From the NCBI GenBank assembly GCA_003574685.1, contig QOCQ01000009.1, forward strand, positions 124,001-188,000: a DNA stretch of 64,000 nt, read 5' to 3'. The stretch's first letter is position 1; each line of letters starts with the position of its first letter. The DNA comes from Rhodospirillaceae bacterium SYSU D60007. Lineage in GTDB: Bacteria; Pseudomonadota; Alphaproteobacteria; Reyranellales; Reyranellaceae. This document shows positions 44,142 to 56,456 of this stretch, in pieces. Made by a program: the position numbers and the translations under genes. Under the pieces are notes generated by a model. The model was not told the DNA's origin, made no database searches, and was given only the letters and a program-made list of their open reading frames with translations.

Positions 44142-45944
44142 TCAGTCGATGATGCGCAGCTTCACGTAGCTGCCGGGCGCGTCCTCGATCGGCGGCACCC
44201 CCCCTTTCGCTGGATCGCGTGCAGGCACCTTCGGGCCGCTGAGCGCGGAGAGCCACTTGTCCCAGTCGTGCCACCAGGAGCCCTTGTGTTCGGTGGCACC
44301 GGCCATCCACTCCTCGAATGTGGGCGGGTTCTTCGGCGTCTCATTGAGCCAGTGGTTGTATTTCTTGGCGCGGGGCGGATTGATGACGCCGGCGATATGC
44401 CCTGATCCGGCGAGCATGAACCGCACCGGTCCGGCCATGACCTGGGTCATCTTGTAGACCGATTTCAGCGGCGCGATGTGGTCCTCCTTGCCCGCCTGGA
44501 TGTAGCAGGGGATCGTCACCTTGCGCAGGTCGATGGGCTCGCCGGCGAGCGTGATGCCGCCAGGCTGCACCAGCAGGTTCTTCTGGTACATGTTGCGCAG
44601 ATAAAAGCTGTGCATCGCCGCCGGCAACCGCGTGGCGTCCGAGTTCCAGTAAAGCAGGTCGAAGGGGAAGGGGTCCTTCCCCAGCAGGTAGTTGTTGACG
44701 ACGAACGACCAGATCAGGTCGTTGGCGCGCAGCATGTTGAACGTCGTCGCCATTTCGGCGCCGTCCATATAGCCGCGCTCCTTGATCAGCGCCTCGATGT
44801 TGCGGATCTGGTCCTCATCGATGAACACTGTCAGCTCGCCGGCCTCGGTAAAGTCGACCTGGGCCGTGAAGAACGTGCAGGCGGCAATCCGGTCGTCGTG
44901 CTTCGCTGCCATCCAGGCCAGCGTCGCCGCCATCAGCGTGCCGCCGATGCAATAGCCGATCGCCGTCACATGGCGGGTGCCGATGGCCTTTTCAATCGCA
45001 TCGAGCGCCGCCAGCGGGCCTTCCAGCATGTAATCCTCGAAGGATTTCCCGGCGAGCTTTTCGTCGGGGTTCACCCAGGAGATCACGAACACCGTGTAAC
45101 CCTGGCCAACGGCCCAGCGGATGAACGAATTCTCCGGCTTCAGGTCGAGGATGTAGAACTTGTTGATCCAGGGCGGAACGATCAGCAGCGGCCGCTCGTA
45201 CACCTCCGCCGTGGTCGGGCTGTACTGAATCAGCTGCATCATCTCGTTCTGGAAGACGACCTTGCCGGGTGCGGTCGCCACATTGCGTCCCACCTGGAAT
45301 GCATTCATGTCGGTCTGGCGGATCGCCAGCCGGCCCTTGCCGCGCTCGAGGTCCTCCAGGACGTTGCGCAGGCCCTTCACCAGGTTCTCGCCGCCACTCT
45401 CCAGCGTCGCACGCAAGACCTGCGGATTGGTGGCCACGAAGTTGGTCGGGGCCATGGCGTCGACGAACTGGCGGATGTGGAAGTCGACCTTCTTGCGCTC
45501 GCGGTCCGACAGTCCCTCGACGTCCTTCGTGAGGCCGGTCAGCCAGCGCGACGTAAGCAGGTAGGCCTGCTTGATGTGATCGAAGATCGCCTCGTCCCGC
45601 CACGCCGGATCGGCGAACCGCTTGTCCTTCGGCGCATCGATCACCGGTTCGGCCGGCTTGCCCGCGAGACGGTCCGCCGTAGCCTGCCAGAGCCTCATGT
45701 ATTGCTGCCACAGCTCCATCTGGGCGGCGACCACCTTCTGCGGATCGGCCAGCAGCTTGGTCGTGAAATCGAGGAACGTGCCGGTAAGGTTCAGCACGTC
45801 GCCGGGCGGTGTGGCACCCTCCTTCGCCTGCTTCTCGGCAAACTCCTTCAGCAGCCGCTGGCTGCGTTCGGCGATGTCCTGCCATGCCGCCTGCATCGCA
45901 GTGGGGTCAGGCAGGCGAGGTCCCGGGCCTTGTGCTTCCGCCAT
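44142..45944 (-). CDS. phaC: Class I poly(3-hydroxyalkanoate) synthase
   Basis: 600 residues, normal for class I PhaC. It polymerises (R)-3-hydroxyacyl-CoA into storage granules. The N-terminal domain has QVGRNVATAPGKVVFQNEMM then QLIQYSPTTAEVYERPLLIV and PPWINKFYILDLKPENSFIR. The lipase-box-like nucleophile is TAIGYCIGGTLMAA with Cys332. The Asp lies in IQAGKEDHIAPLKSVYKM and the catalytic His in LAGSGHIAGVINPP. No phaA, phaB or phasin gene is next to it. Confidence 0.96.
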   Translation of the reverse strand: MAEAQGPGPRLPDPTAMQAAWQDIAERSQRLLKEFAEKQAKEGATPPGDVLNLTGTFLDFTTKLLADPQKVVAAQMELWQQYMRLWQATADRLAGKPAEPVIDAPKDKRFADPAWRDEAIFDHIKQAYLLTSRWLTGLTKDVEGLSDRERKKVDFHIRQFVDAMAPTNFVATNPQVLRATLESGGENLVKGLRNVLEDLERGKGRLAIRQTDMNAFQVGRNVATAPGKVVFQNEMMQLIQYSPTTAEVYERPLLIVPPWINKFYILDLKPENSFIRWAVGQGYTVFVISWVNPDEKLAGKSFEDYMLEGPLAALDAIEKAIGTRHVTAIGYCIGGTLMAATLAWMAAKHDDRIAACTFFTAQVDFTEAGELTVFIDEDQIRNIEALIKERGYMDGAEMATTFNMLRANDLIWSFVVNNYLLGKDPFPFDLLYWNSDATRLPAAMHSFYLRNMYQKNLLVQPGGITLAGEPIDLRKVTIPCYIQAGKEDHIAPLKSVYKMTQVMAGPVRFMLAGSGHIAGVINPPRAKKYNHWLNETPKNPPTFEEWMAGATEHKGSWWHDWDKWLSALSGPKVPARDPAKGGVPPIEDAPGSYVKLRIID

Positions 45945-46093
45945 CTGATGTTCCTCCCGGAGAGCGCCGATTCTCTTGTCAGATCATTGCCTTTATGCCG
46001 ATTAATACGATAATCGCCCAAGGCAGGCCGTCAGGTTAGGCAGCCGGCCGGCAGGCGTCAAACCAATGCTCGAACGGCTCAGGGTTTCGGAGA

Positions 46094-46555
46094 ATGGAAC
46101 ATAGCTATCGCTCACGATCGCGCCTGCCCGCCATGCTGGCCATCGCCATGTTGGCGAGCGAACTTGCCGGCTGCGGCTGGTTCGAATCAAGCCCGCCCGC
46201 CCCGCAGACTGCCGACGATCAGCGCGGCTACCCCAATCTCGGGACCGTGCCGCCCCGGCCGCCGACCTCCACCGCTGCGGACCGCGCCGCCGTCGCCGGC
46301 AGGCTGGAATCCGATCGCGCCCGCGCCCGTTACAGCGACGATACCCGTGCCATCGACGAGACGCGCGGTTCGACCATCGGCTCACTGGTGAGACCGAGGC
46401 CGCCTGCACCGCCGGAGCCGGCGACGCCGCCAGGGCCACCGGAACCTCCGGCCGGCGCAACACCGCCAACACCGGTGCCGTTGCCGTCAGCGCCGGACGC
46501 ATCGCCACCGCCGCCAGCGCCGGAGCCGCCACCGACGCCGCAGCCGCGGCCATAG
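46094..46555 (+). CDS. Putative proline-rich lipoprotein
   Basis: 153 residues. A leader with LPAMLAIAMLASELAGCGWF has a lipobox (ELAGC) near residue 27, so the mature protein likely starts at an acylated Cys. The middle is charged (RLESDRARARYSDDTRAIDE) and the last 50 residues are almost all Pro, Ala, Glu and Gly, giving an extended tail that may cross peptidoglycan. No homologue is recognised. It stands alone between phaC and the aminotransferase. Confidence 0.6.
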   Translation: MEHSYRSRSRLPAMLAIAMLASELAGCGWFESSPPAPQTADDQRGYPNLGTVPPRPPTSTAADRAAVAGRLESDRARARYSDDTRAIDETRGSTIGSLVRPRPPAPPEPATPPGPPEPPAGATPPTPVPLPSAPDASPPPPAPEPPPTPQPRP

Positions 46556-46650
46556 GGCACTGAAATCGCCCTCGACTTCTGAAAGCACTGGCGGCAGAAA
46601 GCCTGCCCCCGACCCGCCGCGTCGGCACGGCCCCGAAAAAGGCAACCGCC

Positions 46651-47907
<1,257 letters not shown>

Positions 47908-47919
47908 GGATCGGTTGCC

Positions 47920-49218
47920 ATGTCCCAACCGGTTCGTATCGGCATCGCCGGCCTTGGCACTGTCGGCGCCGGCACCGTCAAGCTGCTGCGCGCGCATGCC
48001 GAGCTGCTGGCACAGCGCAGCGGCCGTGCGCTGCACGTGATCGCCGCCAGCGCGCGCGATCTCAAGAAGGACCGCGGTCTCGACCTGTCGGGTATCCGCC
48101 TGGAGAGCGATCCGCTGGCGCTGGCGCGGGCATCCGATATCGATGTCATCGTCGAGGTGATCGGCGGCAGCGACGGCATTGCGCGGGCTGTCATCGAGAC
48201 GGCGATCGCCAATGGCAAGCATGTGGTGACGGCCAACAAGGCGCTGCTGGCATTGCACGGCAGCGCCATCGCGCAACAGGCCGAGGCAAAGGGCGTGATC
48301 CTGGCCTTCGAAGCCGCGGTCGCGGGCGGCATCCCGATCATCAAGGTTCTGCGCGAGGGGCTGGTCGGGAACCGCGTGCGACGCCTCTACGGCATCCTTA
48401 ACGGCACCTGCAACTACATCCTGACCACAATGCGCGAGAGCGGCCGCGAGTTCGCCGATGTGCTCGCGGAAGCGCAGAAGCTGGGCTACGCCGAGGCTGA
48501 TCCCGGCTTCGACATCGACGGTATCGACGCGGCCCACAAGCTGGCGTTGCTGACCGCCGTTGCCTTTGGCCGCCCCGTGGATTTTTCCGGCGTTTACATC
48601 GAGGGCATCCGCAAGGTCGGTGCGCACGACATCCGTTTCGCCGAAGAGCTCGACTGCCGCATCAAGCTGCTGGGCCTGGCGCGCGAGACGCCGCACGGCA
48701 TCGAGCAGCGTGTGCATCCCTGCCTCGTTCCGAAGAACGCACCGATCGCCTCGGTGGACGGTGTGCTCAATGCTGTGGCGGTGGAGGGCGATTTCGTCGG
48801 ACCGACGGTGTTCGAAGGCCGCGGTGCGGGCGCGGGACCGACAGCCAGCGCCGTGGTCGCCGACCTCGTCGATGTTGCCCGCGGCCACGGCCTGCCTGCG
48901 TTCGTGCTGCCGGCGGCGCGGCTGAGCGCAACGCCCGGCTCGCCCATCGACCGGCATCGTGGCGCCTACTATTTGCGTCTGATGGTGCTGGACAGGCCGG
49001 GGGTGATCGCCGACGTGACGGCGGCGCTGCGCGACGAGCAGGTTTCGCTGGAGTCCATGCTGCAGCATGGTCGCGCGCGCGGGCCGGACGACACCGTGCC
49101 CGTGGTGCTCACCACCCACGAAACCGAGGAGGCGGCGATGCAGCGTGCGCTGAAGCGCATCGCCGGCTTGGCGGCAATGCGCGAAGCCCCCACATTGATC
49201 AGGATCGAGGATCTGTAG
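47920..49218 (+). CDS. hom: Homoserine dehydrogenase
   Basis: 432 residues. It reduces aspartate semialdehyde to homoserine on the path to threonine and methionine. The NAD(P) motif is IGIAGLGTVGAGTVKLLRAH at 6-25. VVTANKALLALHGSAIAQQA, LYGILNGTCNYILTTMRESG and AEADPGFDIDGIDAAHKLAL are the catalytic motifs, with the Asp and Lys in the last one. A C-terminal ACT domain begins near 350 (YYLRLMVLDRPGVIADVTAA), consistent with threonine feedback. Operon with the aminotransferase and glpX. Confidence 0.96.
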   Translation: MSQPVRIGIAGLGTVGAGTVKLLRAHAELLAQRSGRALHVIAASARDLKKDRGLDLSGIRLESDPLALARASDIDVIVEVIGGSDGIARAVIETAIANGKHVVTANKALLALHGSAIAQQAEAKGVILAFEAAVAGGIPIIKVLREGLVGNRVRRLYGILNGTCNYILTTMRESGREFADVLAEAQKLGYAEADPGFDIDGIDAAHKLALLTAVAFGRPVDFSGVYIEGIRKVGAHDIRFAEELDCRIKLLGLARETPHGIEQRVHPCLVPKNAPIASVDGVLNAVAVEGDFVGPTVFEGRGAGAGPTASAVVADLVDVARGHGLPAFVLPAARLSATPGSPIDRHRGAYYLRLMVLDRPGVIADVTAALRDEQVSLESMLQHGRARGPDDTVPVVLTTHETEEAAMQRALKRIAGLAAMREAPTLIRIEDL

Positions 49219-49233
49219 CGCGCGGAGGAAACG

Positions 49234-50223
49234 ATGGCCAACTCGCAGACCAAGATGGATCGCAACCTTGCGCTCGAGGCGGTACGGGTGACCGAGGCGG
49301 CGGCGCTGGCGGCCTCCAAGCTGATGGGCCGCGGCAACGAGAAGGCGGCCGACCAGGCGGCGGTCGACGCCATGCGCCAGGCGCTCAATGCGCTCAACAT
49401 CGAAGGCACCGTGGTGATCGGCGAGGGCGAGCGCGACGAAGCGCCGATGCTCTATATCGGCGAAAAGGTCGGCACCGGGCAGGGGCCCCTGATCGATATT
49501 GCGCTCGATCCGCTGGAAGGCACGACCATCACCGCCAAGGGCGGCCCCAATGCGCTGGCGGTCATCGCCATGGCGGAGCATGCCAACTTCCTCAATGCGC
49601 CCGACGTGTACATGGACAAGATCGCCGTCGGTGGCGGCCTGCCCGAGGGGGTCGTGGACCTCGACGCGGCGCCGGGAGAGAACCTGCGGAATCTCGCCAA
49701 GGCCAAGGGCGCGGAGGTTTCTGACCTCGTCGTCTGCATCCTCGACCGGCCCCGGCATGCCGAGCTGATCGCCAAGGTGCGCGAGGCGGGTGCGCGCATC
49801 ATGCTGATCGGCGATGGCGACGTCTCGGGCGTGATCGCCACATCGCAACCCGACTCGGGCGTGGACATCTACATGGGTTCGGGCGGTGCGCCGGAGGGCG
49901 TGCTGGCGGCGGCGGCGCTGCGCTGCATCGGCGGCCAGATGCAGGGCCGTCTGCTGTTCCGCAACGACGATGAAAAGTCACGCGCGGCGCGCTGGGGCAT
50001 CAAGGACCTGAACCGCAAGTACGGCATGCTCGACATGGCCAAGGGCGATGTGATGTTCGCCGCCACGGGCGTGACCAACGGATCGATGCTCAAGGGCGTG
50101 CGGCGCTTCGCCAACGGCGCCGAGACGCATTCGCTGGTGATGCGCTCAAAGACCGGCACCGTGCGCTACGTCGAGGCCAGGCACAATTTCACGGTCAAGA
50201 GCGGCCTGCCAAGTTGGGCCTAG
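49234..50223 (+). CDS. glpX: Class II fructose-1,6-bisphosphatase
   Basis: 329 residues. NLALEAVRVTEAAALAASKL at the N-terminus, VVIGEGERDEAPMLYIGEKV (metal Glu/Asp) and IALDPLEGTTITAKGGPNAL (the D-P-L-E-G-T metal motif) are all present. MGSGGAPEGVLAAAALRCIG and MFAATGVTNGSMLKGVRRF follow. The enzyme makes fructose-6-phosphate in gluconeogenesis. It lies 15 bp after hom, an order conserved in many alphaproteobacteria, with recJ next. Confidence 0.96.
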   Translation: MANSQTKMDRNLALEAVRVTEAAALAASKLMGRGNEKAADQAAVDAMRQALNALNIEGTVVIGEGERDEAPMLYIGEKVGTGQGPLIDIALDPLEGTTITAKGGPNALAVIAMAEHANFLNAPDVYMDKIAVGGGLPEGVVDLDAAPGENLRNLAKAKGAEVSDLVVCILDRPRHAELIAKVREAGARIMLIGDGDVSGVIATSQPDSGVDIYMGSGGAPEGVLAAAALRCIGGQMQGRLLFRNDDEKSRAARWGIKDLNRKYGMLDMAKGDVMFAATGVTNGSMLKGVRRFANGAETHSLVMRSKTGTVRYVEARHNFTVKSGLPSWA

Positions 50224-50242
50224 TCTTCGTCACGCCGGGAGC

Positions 50243-50355
50243 GCGCCACTCCAGTGGCGCATTGGCGAAGCGCAGCGAAGCCAAGTTTTGCGACGGTACT
50301 GGCACGACCCGGGGGTTGCCCTGCGCTGCCGCTCCGGGTAGGGCGCCACTGGAGT
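50243..50355. repeat. Short inverted repeats after glpX
   Basis: GCGCCACTCCAGTGGCGC at 50243-50260 is a palindrome with 8-bp arms. ACTCCAGTGGCGC at 50248-50260 recurs inverted at 50343-50355. The inner hairpin is close to the glpX stop and may be a terminator. The space up to the recJ start (50224-50675) holds this, the next composite repeat and no gene that I can see. Confidence 0.6.
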
Positions 50356-50418
50356 TTGCCACCGGCGGGGCCGACCCTCGGGTATGAAACGATCGGCCGG
50401 CAGTGACTGATCGTTCTT

Positions 50419-50538
50419 CCTTCCCCCGGAGGGGGAGGGTGGCGCGCAGCGCCGGAAGGGGGATGCCTCAACAAGCACGACGCCGCAGGTGTTGCACCAT
50501 GCCCCTTCCGCCCTTCGGGCACCTTCTCCGGGGGAAGG
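50419..50538. repeat. Composite palindromic intergenic repeat, copy 6
   Basis: 120 bp in the orientation of copy 1, slightly worn: the right hairpin has lost a few bases (CCTTCTCCGGGGGAAGG) and the left one has GGGGGAGGG. It lies upstream of recJ. Confidence 0.85.
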
Positions 50539-50675
50539 TGACGTCAGGCGCTCCGACCGCAAGTTTCCTACCTTTGTTTCTTGTTGGTGGCGCGCTCCCA
50601 GCCGATGAGTTATTGGCGACTCCCACAGCCTGGGCGGCTTGCGGCGCGGACGCCGCGATGTTTGGCTGCGCGGGC

Positions 50676-52502
50676 ATGACGCTGCTGCTTGAACCGCCGC
50701 CTGTCGCCGGGGCGCCGGCCTTTCTCGGAGTCGAACGGTCGTTGTCGGGGCGGCGCTGGATTTCGCGCGCGGGTGAGGGCGCCGAAGTGATGGCGATTGC
50801 GCAGCGCCATGGCCTGCCCGAACCGCTCGCACGCCTTTTGGCGGCACGCGGCGTTGCTTGCGAGGCCGTGCCGGAATTCCTGGAGCCGACGCTGCGGCAG
50901 GGTCTGCCGGATCCCGCTCATCTCAAGGACATGGATGCGGCTGTCGGGCGGCTGGTGCGGGCGGTCCAGCAGGGAGAACGCATCACGGTGTTCGGCGACT
51001 ACGACGTCGATGGCGCCACCTCGGCGGCATTGCTGCTGCGCTTCTTCCGCGCCGCCGGCGGCACGATCGACGCCTATATCCCGGATCGGCTGAAGGAGGG
51101 CTACGGCCCCAACGCACCGGCGCTGCAGCGACTGCGTGCGCAGGGAAGTGCTGTCGTGGTCACGGTCGATTGCGGCATCACCGCTTTCGAAGCGCTGGAG
51201 GCGGCGGCGCAAACCGGCCTGGATGTGATCGTGATCGATCATCACAAGGCGGAGCCGCGTCTGCCGCAGGCGCTGGCCGTGGTCGATCCCAACCGGCAGG
51301 ACGAAGAAAGCCCGCACACGCAAATGGCGGCCGTGGGTGTGGCGTTCCTCCTGGTTGTCGGCGTCAATCGCGCCTTGCGCGAAGCCGGCTGGTACGGCGC
51401 GGCACGGCCCGAGCCCGATCTGCGCCAGTGGCTCGATATCGTGGCACTGGGCACGGTGTGCGACGTGGTGCCGCTGACCGGCGTCAACCGTGTCCTGGTG
51501 CGCCAGGGAATGAAGATCCTGAACGATCGCAGCAACCCCGGCATTGCGGCGCTGGCCACGACGGCACGGCTCAGCGAACCGATGGATGCCTGGCACCTCG
51601 CTTTCATCCTGGGGCCACGCGTCAATGCCGGCGGCCGGGTGGGAGAGGCGGCGCTTGGCGCGCGTCTGCTTGCCACCGACGACGCGCAGGAGGCGATGGG
51701 GCTGGCGATGCGGCTGGACGCCTTCAACGCGGAGCGACGCGCGATCGAGCAGGCCGTGCTGGAGATGGCGGTGGCGCAGGTCGAGGCGCTGGGTGCCCTG
51801 CCGCCGGTGATCGTGGCCATCGGCGAAGGCTGGCATCCGGGTGTGATCGGCATTGTCGCCAGCCGTCTTGTCGAGCGCTTCCATCGGCCGGCCTTTGTGA
51901 TCGGCATGGACGGCGATATCGGCAAGGGATCGGGCCGCTCGCTGCGCCCGCTCGACATGGGCGCGATGGTGATTGCGGCGCGGCAGCGCGGCTTGCTGGT
52001 CAATGGCGGCGGCCATCCCATGGCGGCCGGGCTCACCGTGCAGCGGACGCGGCTGGCCGAGCTGGTTGGCTTTTTCACTGAAGAAACGATTGCCGCGATC
52101 GGTGCCCGGCCGGCCGCGCGTACGCTGGCCGTGGATACGGCCGTCCAGGCCCGCGCCGTCAGCGTCGATCTGGTGCGCCTGCTGGAGCGCGTCGGGCCGT
52201 TCGGCGTGGGCAACCCCGAGCCGCGCATCGTGCTGCCGCATGTGCGCGCGGGCTGGTCGCGGCCCGTGGGCGAGGCGCATGTCCGGTGCACGCTGGTGGG
52301 CAGCGACGGCGGCGCGGTGCAGGCCATCGCCTTCCGCGCCGCCGGCAGTCCCTTGGGCGCCGCGCTGATGGACCCGACCTCGCCGACGTTGCACGTCGCC
52401 GGCACATTGCGCATCGACCGCTTCAACGGCAGCGAAACCGTCAGCCTTCACGTGGAGGACGCAGCTTCGGTGCGGATGGCGGCGGACGTGCCAACTGCTT
52501 GA
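50676..52502 (+). CDS. recJ: Single-stranded-DNA exonuclease RecJ
   Basis: 608 residues from the ATG at 50676 (MTLLLEPPPVAGAPAFLGVE); an ATG at 50658 is an alternative and the longer frame runs into a repeat. RecJ degrades ssDNA 5' to 3' in recombination and mismatch repair. DHH motifs are ITVFGDYDVDGATSAALLLR, VVVTVDCGITAFEALEAAA and VIVIDHHKAEPRLPQALAVV. The DHHA1 part has LVNGGGHPMAAGLTVQRTRL (the GGGHxxAAG motif), and the C-terminal OB fold starts near VGPFGVGNPEPRIVLPHVRA. Follows glpX in the same direction. Confidence 0.95.
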   Translation: MTLLLEPPPVAGAPAFLGVERSLSGRRWISRAGEGAEVMAIAQRHGLPEPLARLLAARGVACEAVPEFLEPTLRQGLPDPAHLKDMDAAVGRLVRAVQQGERITVFGDYDVDGATSAALLLRFFRAAGGTIDAYIPDRLKEGYGPNAPALQRLRAQGSAVVVTVDCGITAFEALEAAAQTGLDVIVIDHHKAEPRLPQALAVVDPNRQDEESPHTQMAAVGVAFLLVVGVNRALREAGWYGAARPEPDLRQWLDIVALGTVCDVVPLTGVNRVLVRQGMKILNDRSNPGIAALATTARLSEPMDAWHLAFILGPRVNAGGRVGEAALGARLLATDDAQEAMGLAMRLDAFNAERRAIEQAVLEMAVAQVEALGALPPVIVAIGEGWHPGVIGIVASRLVERFHRPAFVIGMDGDIGKGSGRSLRPLDMGAMVIAARQRGLLVNGGGHPMAAGLTVQRTRLAELVGFFTEETIAAIGARPAARTLAVDTAVQARAVSVDLVRLLERVGPFGVGNPEPRIVLPHVRAGWSRPVGEAHVRCTLVGSDGGAVQAIAFRAAGSPLGAALMDPTSPTLHVAGTLRIDRFNGSETVSLHVEDAASVRMAADVPTA

Positions 52503-52544
52503 TTCGCCGGAGCGTACACGGTAGATCGACCGCGCCCGCTAGCC

Positions 52545-52620
52545 GTCCCCATCGTCTAGAGGCCTAGGACACCAGCCTTTCACGTTGGTAACACGGGTTC
52601 GAATCCCGTTGGGGACGCCA
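52545..52620 (+). tRNA. tRNA-Glu (anticodon TTC)
   Basis: 76 nt with CCA encoded. The acceptor GTCCCCA pairs with TGGGGAC; the anticodon arm is CCAGC-CTTTCAC-GTTGG with TTC in the loop; the T arm is ACGGG-TTCGAAT-CCCGT. The last 17 bp double as the left attachment site of the island that follows. Confidence 0.95.
52604..52620. repeat. Island attachment site attL (tRNA-Glu 3' end)
   Basis: TCCCGTTGGGGACGCCA, the 3' end of the tRNA. It is identical to 62927-62943. Direct repeats of a tRNA end around an integrase gene are the mark of site-specific integration by a tyrosine recombinase. The tRNA stays intact. Confidence 0.92.
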
Positions 52621-52851
52621 ATCCTTTCTGAGCGACAAGAATCAAGAAGATTCAAAGGCCTAAATGATGATGCGATTCACGGTTAGGGGAAAGACTTAGG
52701 GGATAGGGGAGTTTTCCACAGCCTCCTAAGTACCTACCAATCCGTTGGTTCAGGTTGGTTCATTTTCGGCGCCCCGTCATCGTGACTTTCACATAGGCAG
52801 GCTGTTAGCGTTCGCCTGACCTGAGAAGCAATCGTCTAGTTGGGGTGAGCG

Positions 52852-54311
<1,460 letters not shown>

Positions 54312-54518
54312 CCCCCACTTCACGAGCAGCAGGAGATTGTCGACGAGATTGAAATCTTCTCCGCACGTATAGACGACCTCACACGTGCCGCCCAGAAAGC
54401 GATCTCTCTCCTCCAGGAACACCGGTCAGCGTTGATCACGGCTGCCGTTACCGGCCAAATCGACTGTAACGCCGTTCGAGCTGCGCTTACGAGGGGAGTT
54501 GGTGCTTTCTGCAACTAA
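54312..54518 (+). pseudogene. Remnant of HsdS specificity subunit (C-terminal 68 residues)
   Basis: In a different frame from hsdM, the sequence codes PPLHEQQEIVDEIEIFSARI then DDLTRAAQKAISLLQEHRSA and LITAAVTGQIDCNA, the conserved C-terminal helix and tail of HsdS. The two DNA-recognition domains and all upstream parts are missing. The join with hsdM at about 54311 has no intergenic gap, so one deletion removed the end of hsdM and nearly all of hsdS. Confidence 0.8.
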
Positions 54519-54555
54519 CGGTAAGCTTACCCTCAGGGCGAGACCGGGTGGGGTG

Positions 54556-56456
54556 ATGGCGGTCGATCATAAAGAGAAAGGTTTCGAGGCGGCTATTGAG
54601 GCGGACCTCTTGTCACTGCGGGGATACCAGAAGAGACCCGCAGCGGCCTTCAATGGCACACTGGCGCTTCAACCCGCCGATCTCGTTGGTTTCTTCAAGG
54701 CCACACAGCCTGACGCCTGGAACAAGCTCCAGACGATCTACGGTGCCCAAGTCGAGACAAAGGTCCCGGCCTACGCCGCCCAGCAGCTCGATCAGCAGGG
54801 TACGCTTAATGTGCTGCGCAGGGGCATCTCGGATCGCGGTGTAAAGCTTCAGCTCGCGTACTTTCGGCCCTCCAGCGGTCTCAACGCTAAAGCACAGGCG
54901 CTTTACGACCAGAATGTCTTGACCGTCACTCGGCAGGTCCATTACGCGACCAAGGACGCGAGCCAGTCTATTGACGTGGTGCTCTGCCTCAACGGCATTC
55001 CTGTCGCCACGGCGGAACTGAAGAACCCCTTCACCAACCAAACGGTGAAGCACGCGATCAATCAATACCGCTTCGACCGTGATCCCGGGGAACCCCTGCT
55101 GAGGTTCAAGACTCGGGCACTCGTCCACTTCGCGGTCGATCCTGACCAAGTCTACAAGGCAACCAAGCTTGCCGGGAAGGACACCAAGTTTCTGCCCTTC
55201 AACAAGGGGCGCGATGGTGGGGCAGGCAACCCCGACAATCCGAATGGCTATCGGACGAGCTACCTGTGGGAATGGGTGTGGTCGAAGGATGTATGGCTGG
55301 ATATCCTTGCCCGGTTCATCCACCTCCAGCGCGAGGAGCGGGACGGCAAGGTCCGCGAGACTCTGATCTTTCCGCGCTACCACCAGCTCGATGCCGTGCT
55401 GAAGCTCATTGAGGATGCGCGATTAGGTGCTGGCCGAAACTGCCTGATCCAGCATTCGGCAGGATCGGGAAAGTCGAACTCCATCGCGTGGCTCGCACAT
55501 CGCCTGGCAAATCTGCACGACGCCAAGGACCAGTCGGTTTTTGACTCGGTTCTGGTGATCACCGACCGTCGCATTCTCGATAACCAGCTCCAGGACACCA
55601 TCTTTCAACTTGACCATCAGAGCGGGGTGGTGGAACGGATCAGCCATAGAATCGGTGCCAAAGGTGCCCAGTTGGAAGCGGCCCTCAAGGCAGGCAAGCG
55701 GATCATCGTTGTTACCCAGCAGACTTTCTCGGCGGACCGATCGCTGAACCTGATCGGCAGTCTGCCTGATCGCAGATACGCCGTGATCATCGATGAAGCC
55801 CACAGCGGTCAGACTGGGGAAGGCGCGACCAATGTCAAGAAAGTCCTGTCTACGGGTACCCCTAAGGATGACGAAGAGGAGAACGGAGGAGAGGAGGAAG
55901 ACGAGGTTCTGAAGGCCATCGCTGCACGAGGACCTCAACCGAATCTCAGTTTTTTCGCCTTCACCGCAACGCCAAAGAAGCGGACCTTGGAACTCTTTGG
56001 GCGACCTGGGTCAGATGGCAGACCACAGGCTTTTCATCTCTACTCAATGCGCCAAGCCATCGAGGAGGGCTTCATCCTCGACGTGCTGGCCCACTACACC
56101 ACCTACAAGACCTACTACCGCCTGACCAAGGCCATCGAGGATGATCCGACTATAGACAAGGCGAAGGCACGTACATCCATTGCGCGGTTCGTCAGCCTTC
56201 ATCCTCACAACCTGGCCGAAAAGACCCAGGTGATGGTGGAGCACTTCAGGAACTTCACACGACAGCAGATCGGAGGTCGGGCGAAAGCCATGCCTACTAT
56301 CGGCTCCAGAAGACAAGTGAGGGCAAGGCTTCACTTGCACCAGGGGAGACGGCGCCAGTCACAGGCCCTGGAGAAGTCGGCACGGTGCGGCAAAAGGACG
56401 ATCAGGCTGCGCCGCTGTCAGAGATCATCAAGACCATTAACGACCGGTTTGGCGAG
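54556..56456 (+). pseudogene. hsdR: Type I restriction endonuclease HsdR, internally deleted and truncated
   Basis: Starts at the ATG at 54556 (MAVDHKEKGFEAAIEADLLS). The PD-(D/E)xK nuclease domain is present: SIDVVLCLNGIPVATAELKN with the E-x-K. The motor has Walker A in CLIQHSAGSGKSNSIAWLAH, DEAH in VIIDEAHSGQTGEGATNVKK and motif III in FFAFTATPKKRTLELFGRPG. After NFTRQQIGGRAKAM (about 56288) the sequence jumps, in another frame, to AYYRLQKTSEGKASLAPGET, which belongs much further down the family. It ends again at IKTINDRFGE (about 56456). Several hundred residues are missing, so translocation and cutting must be lost. Confidence 0.85.
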
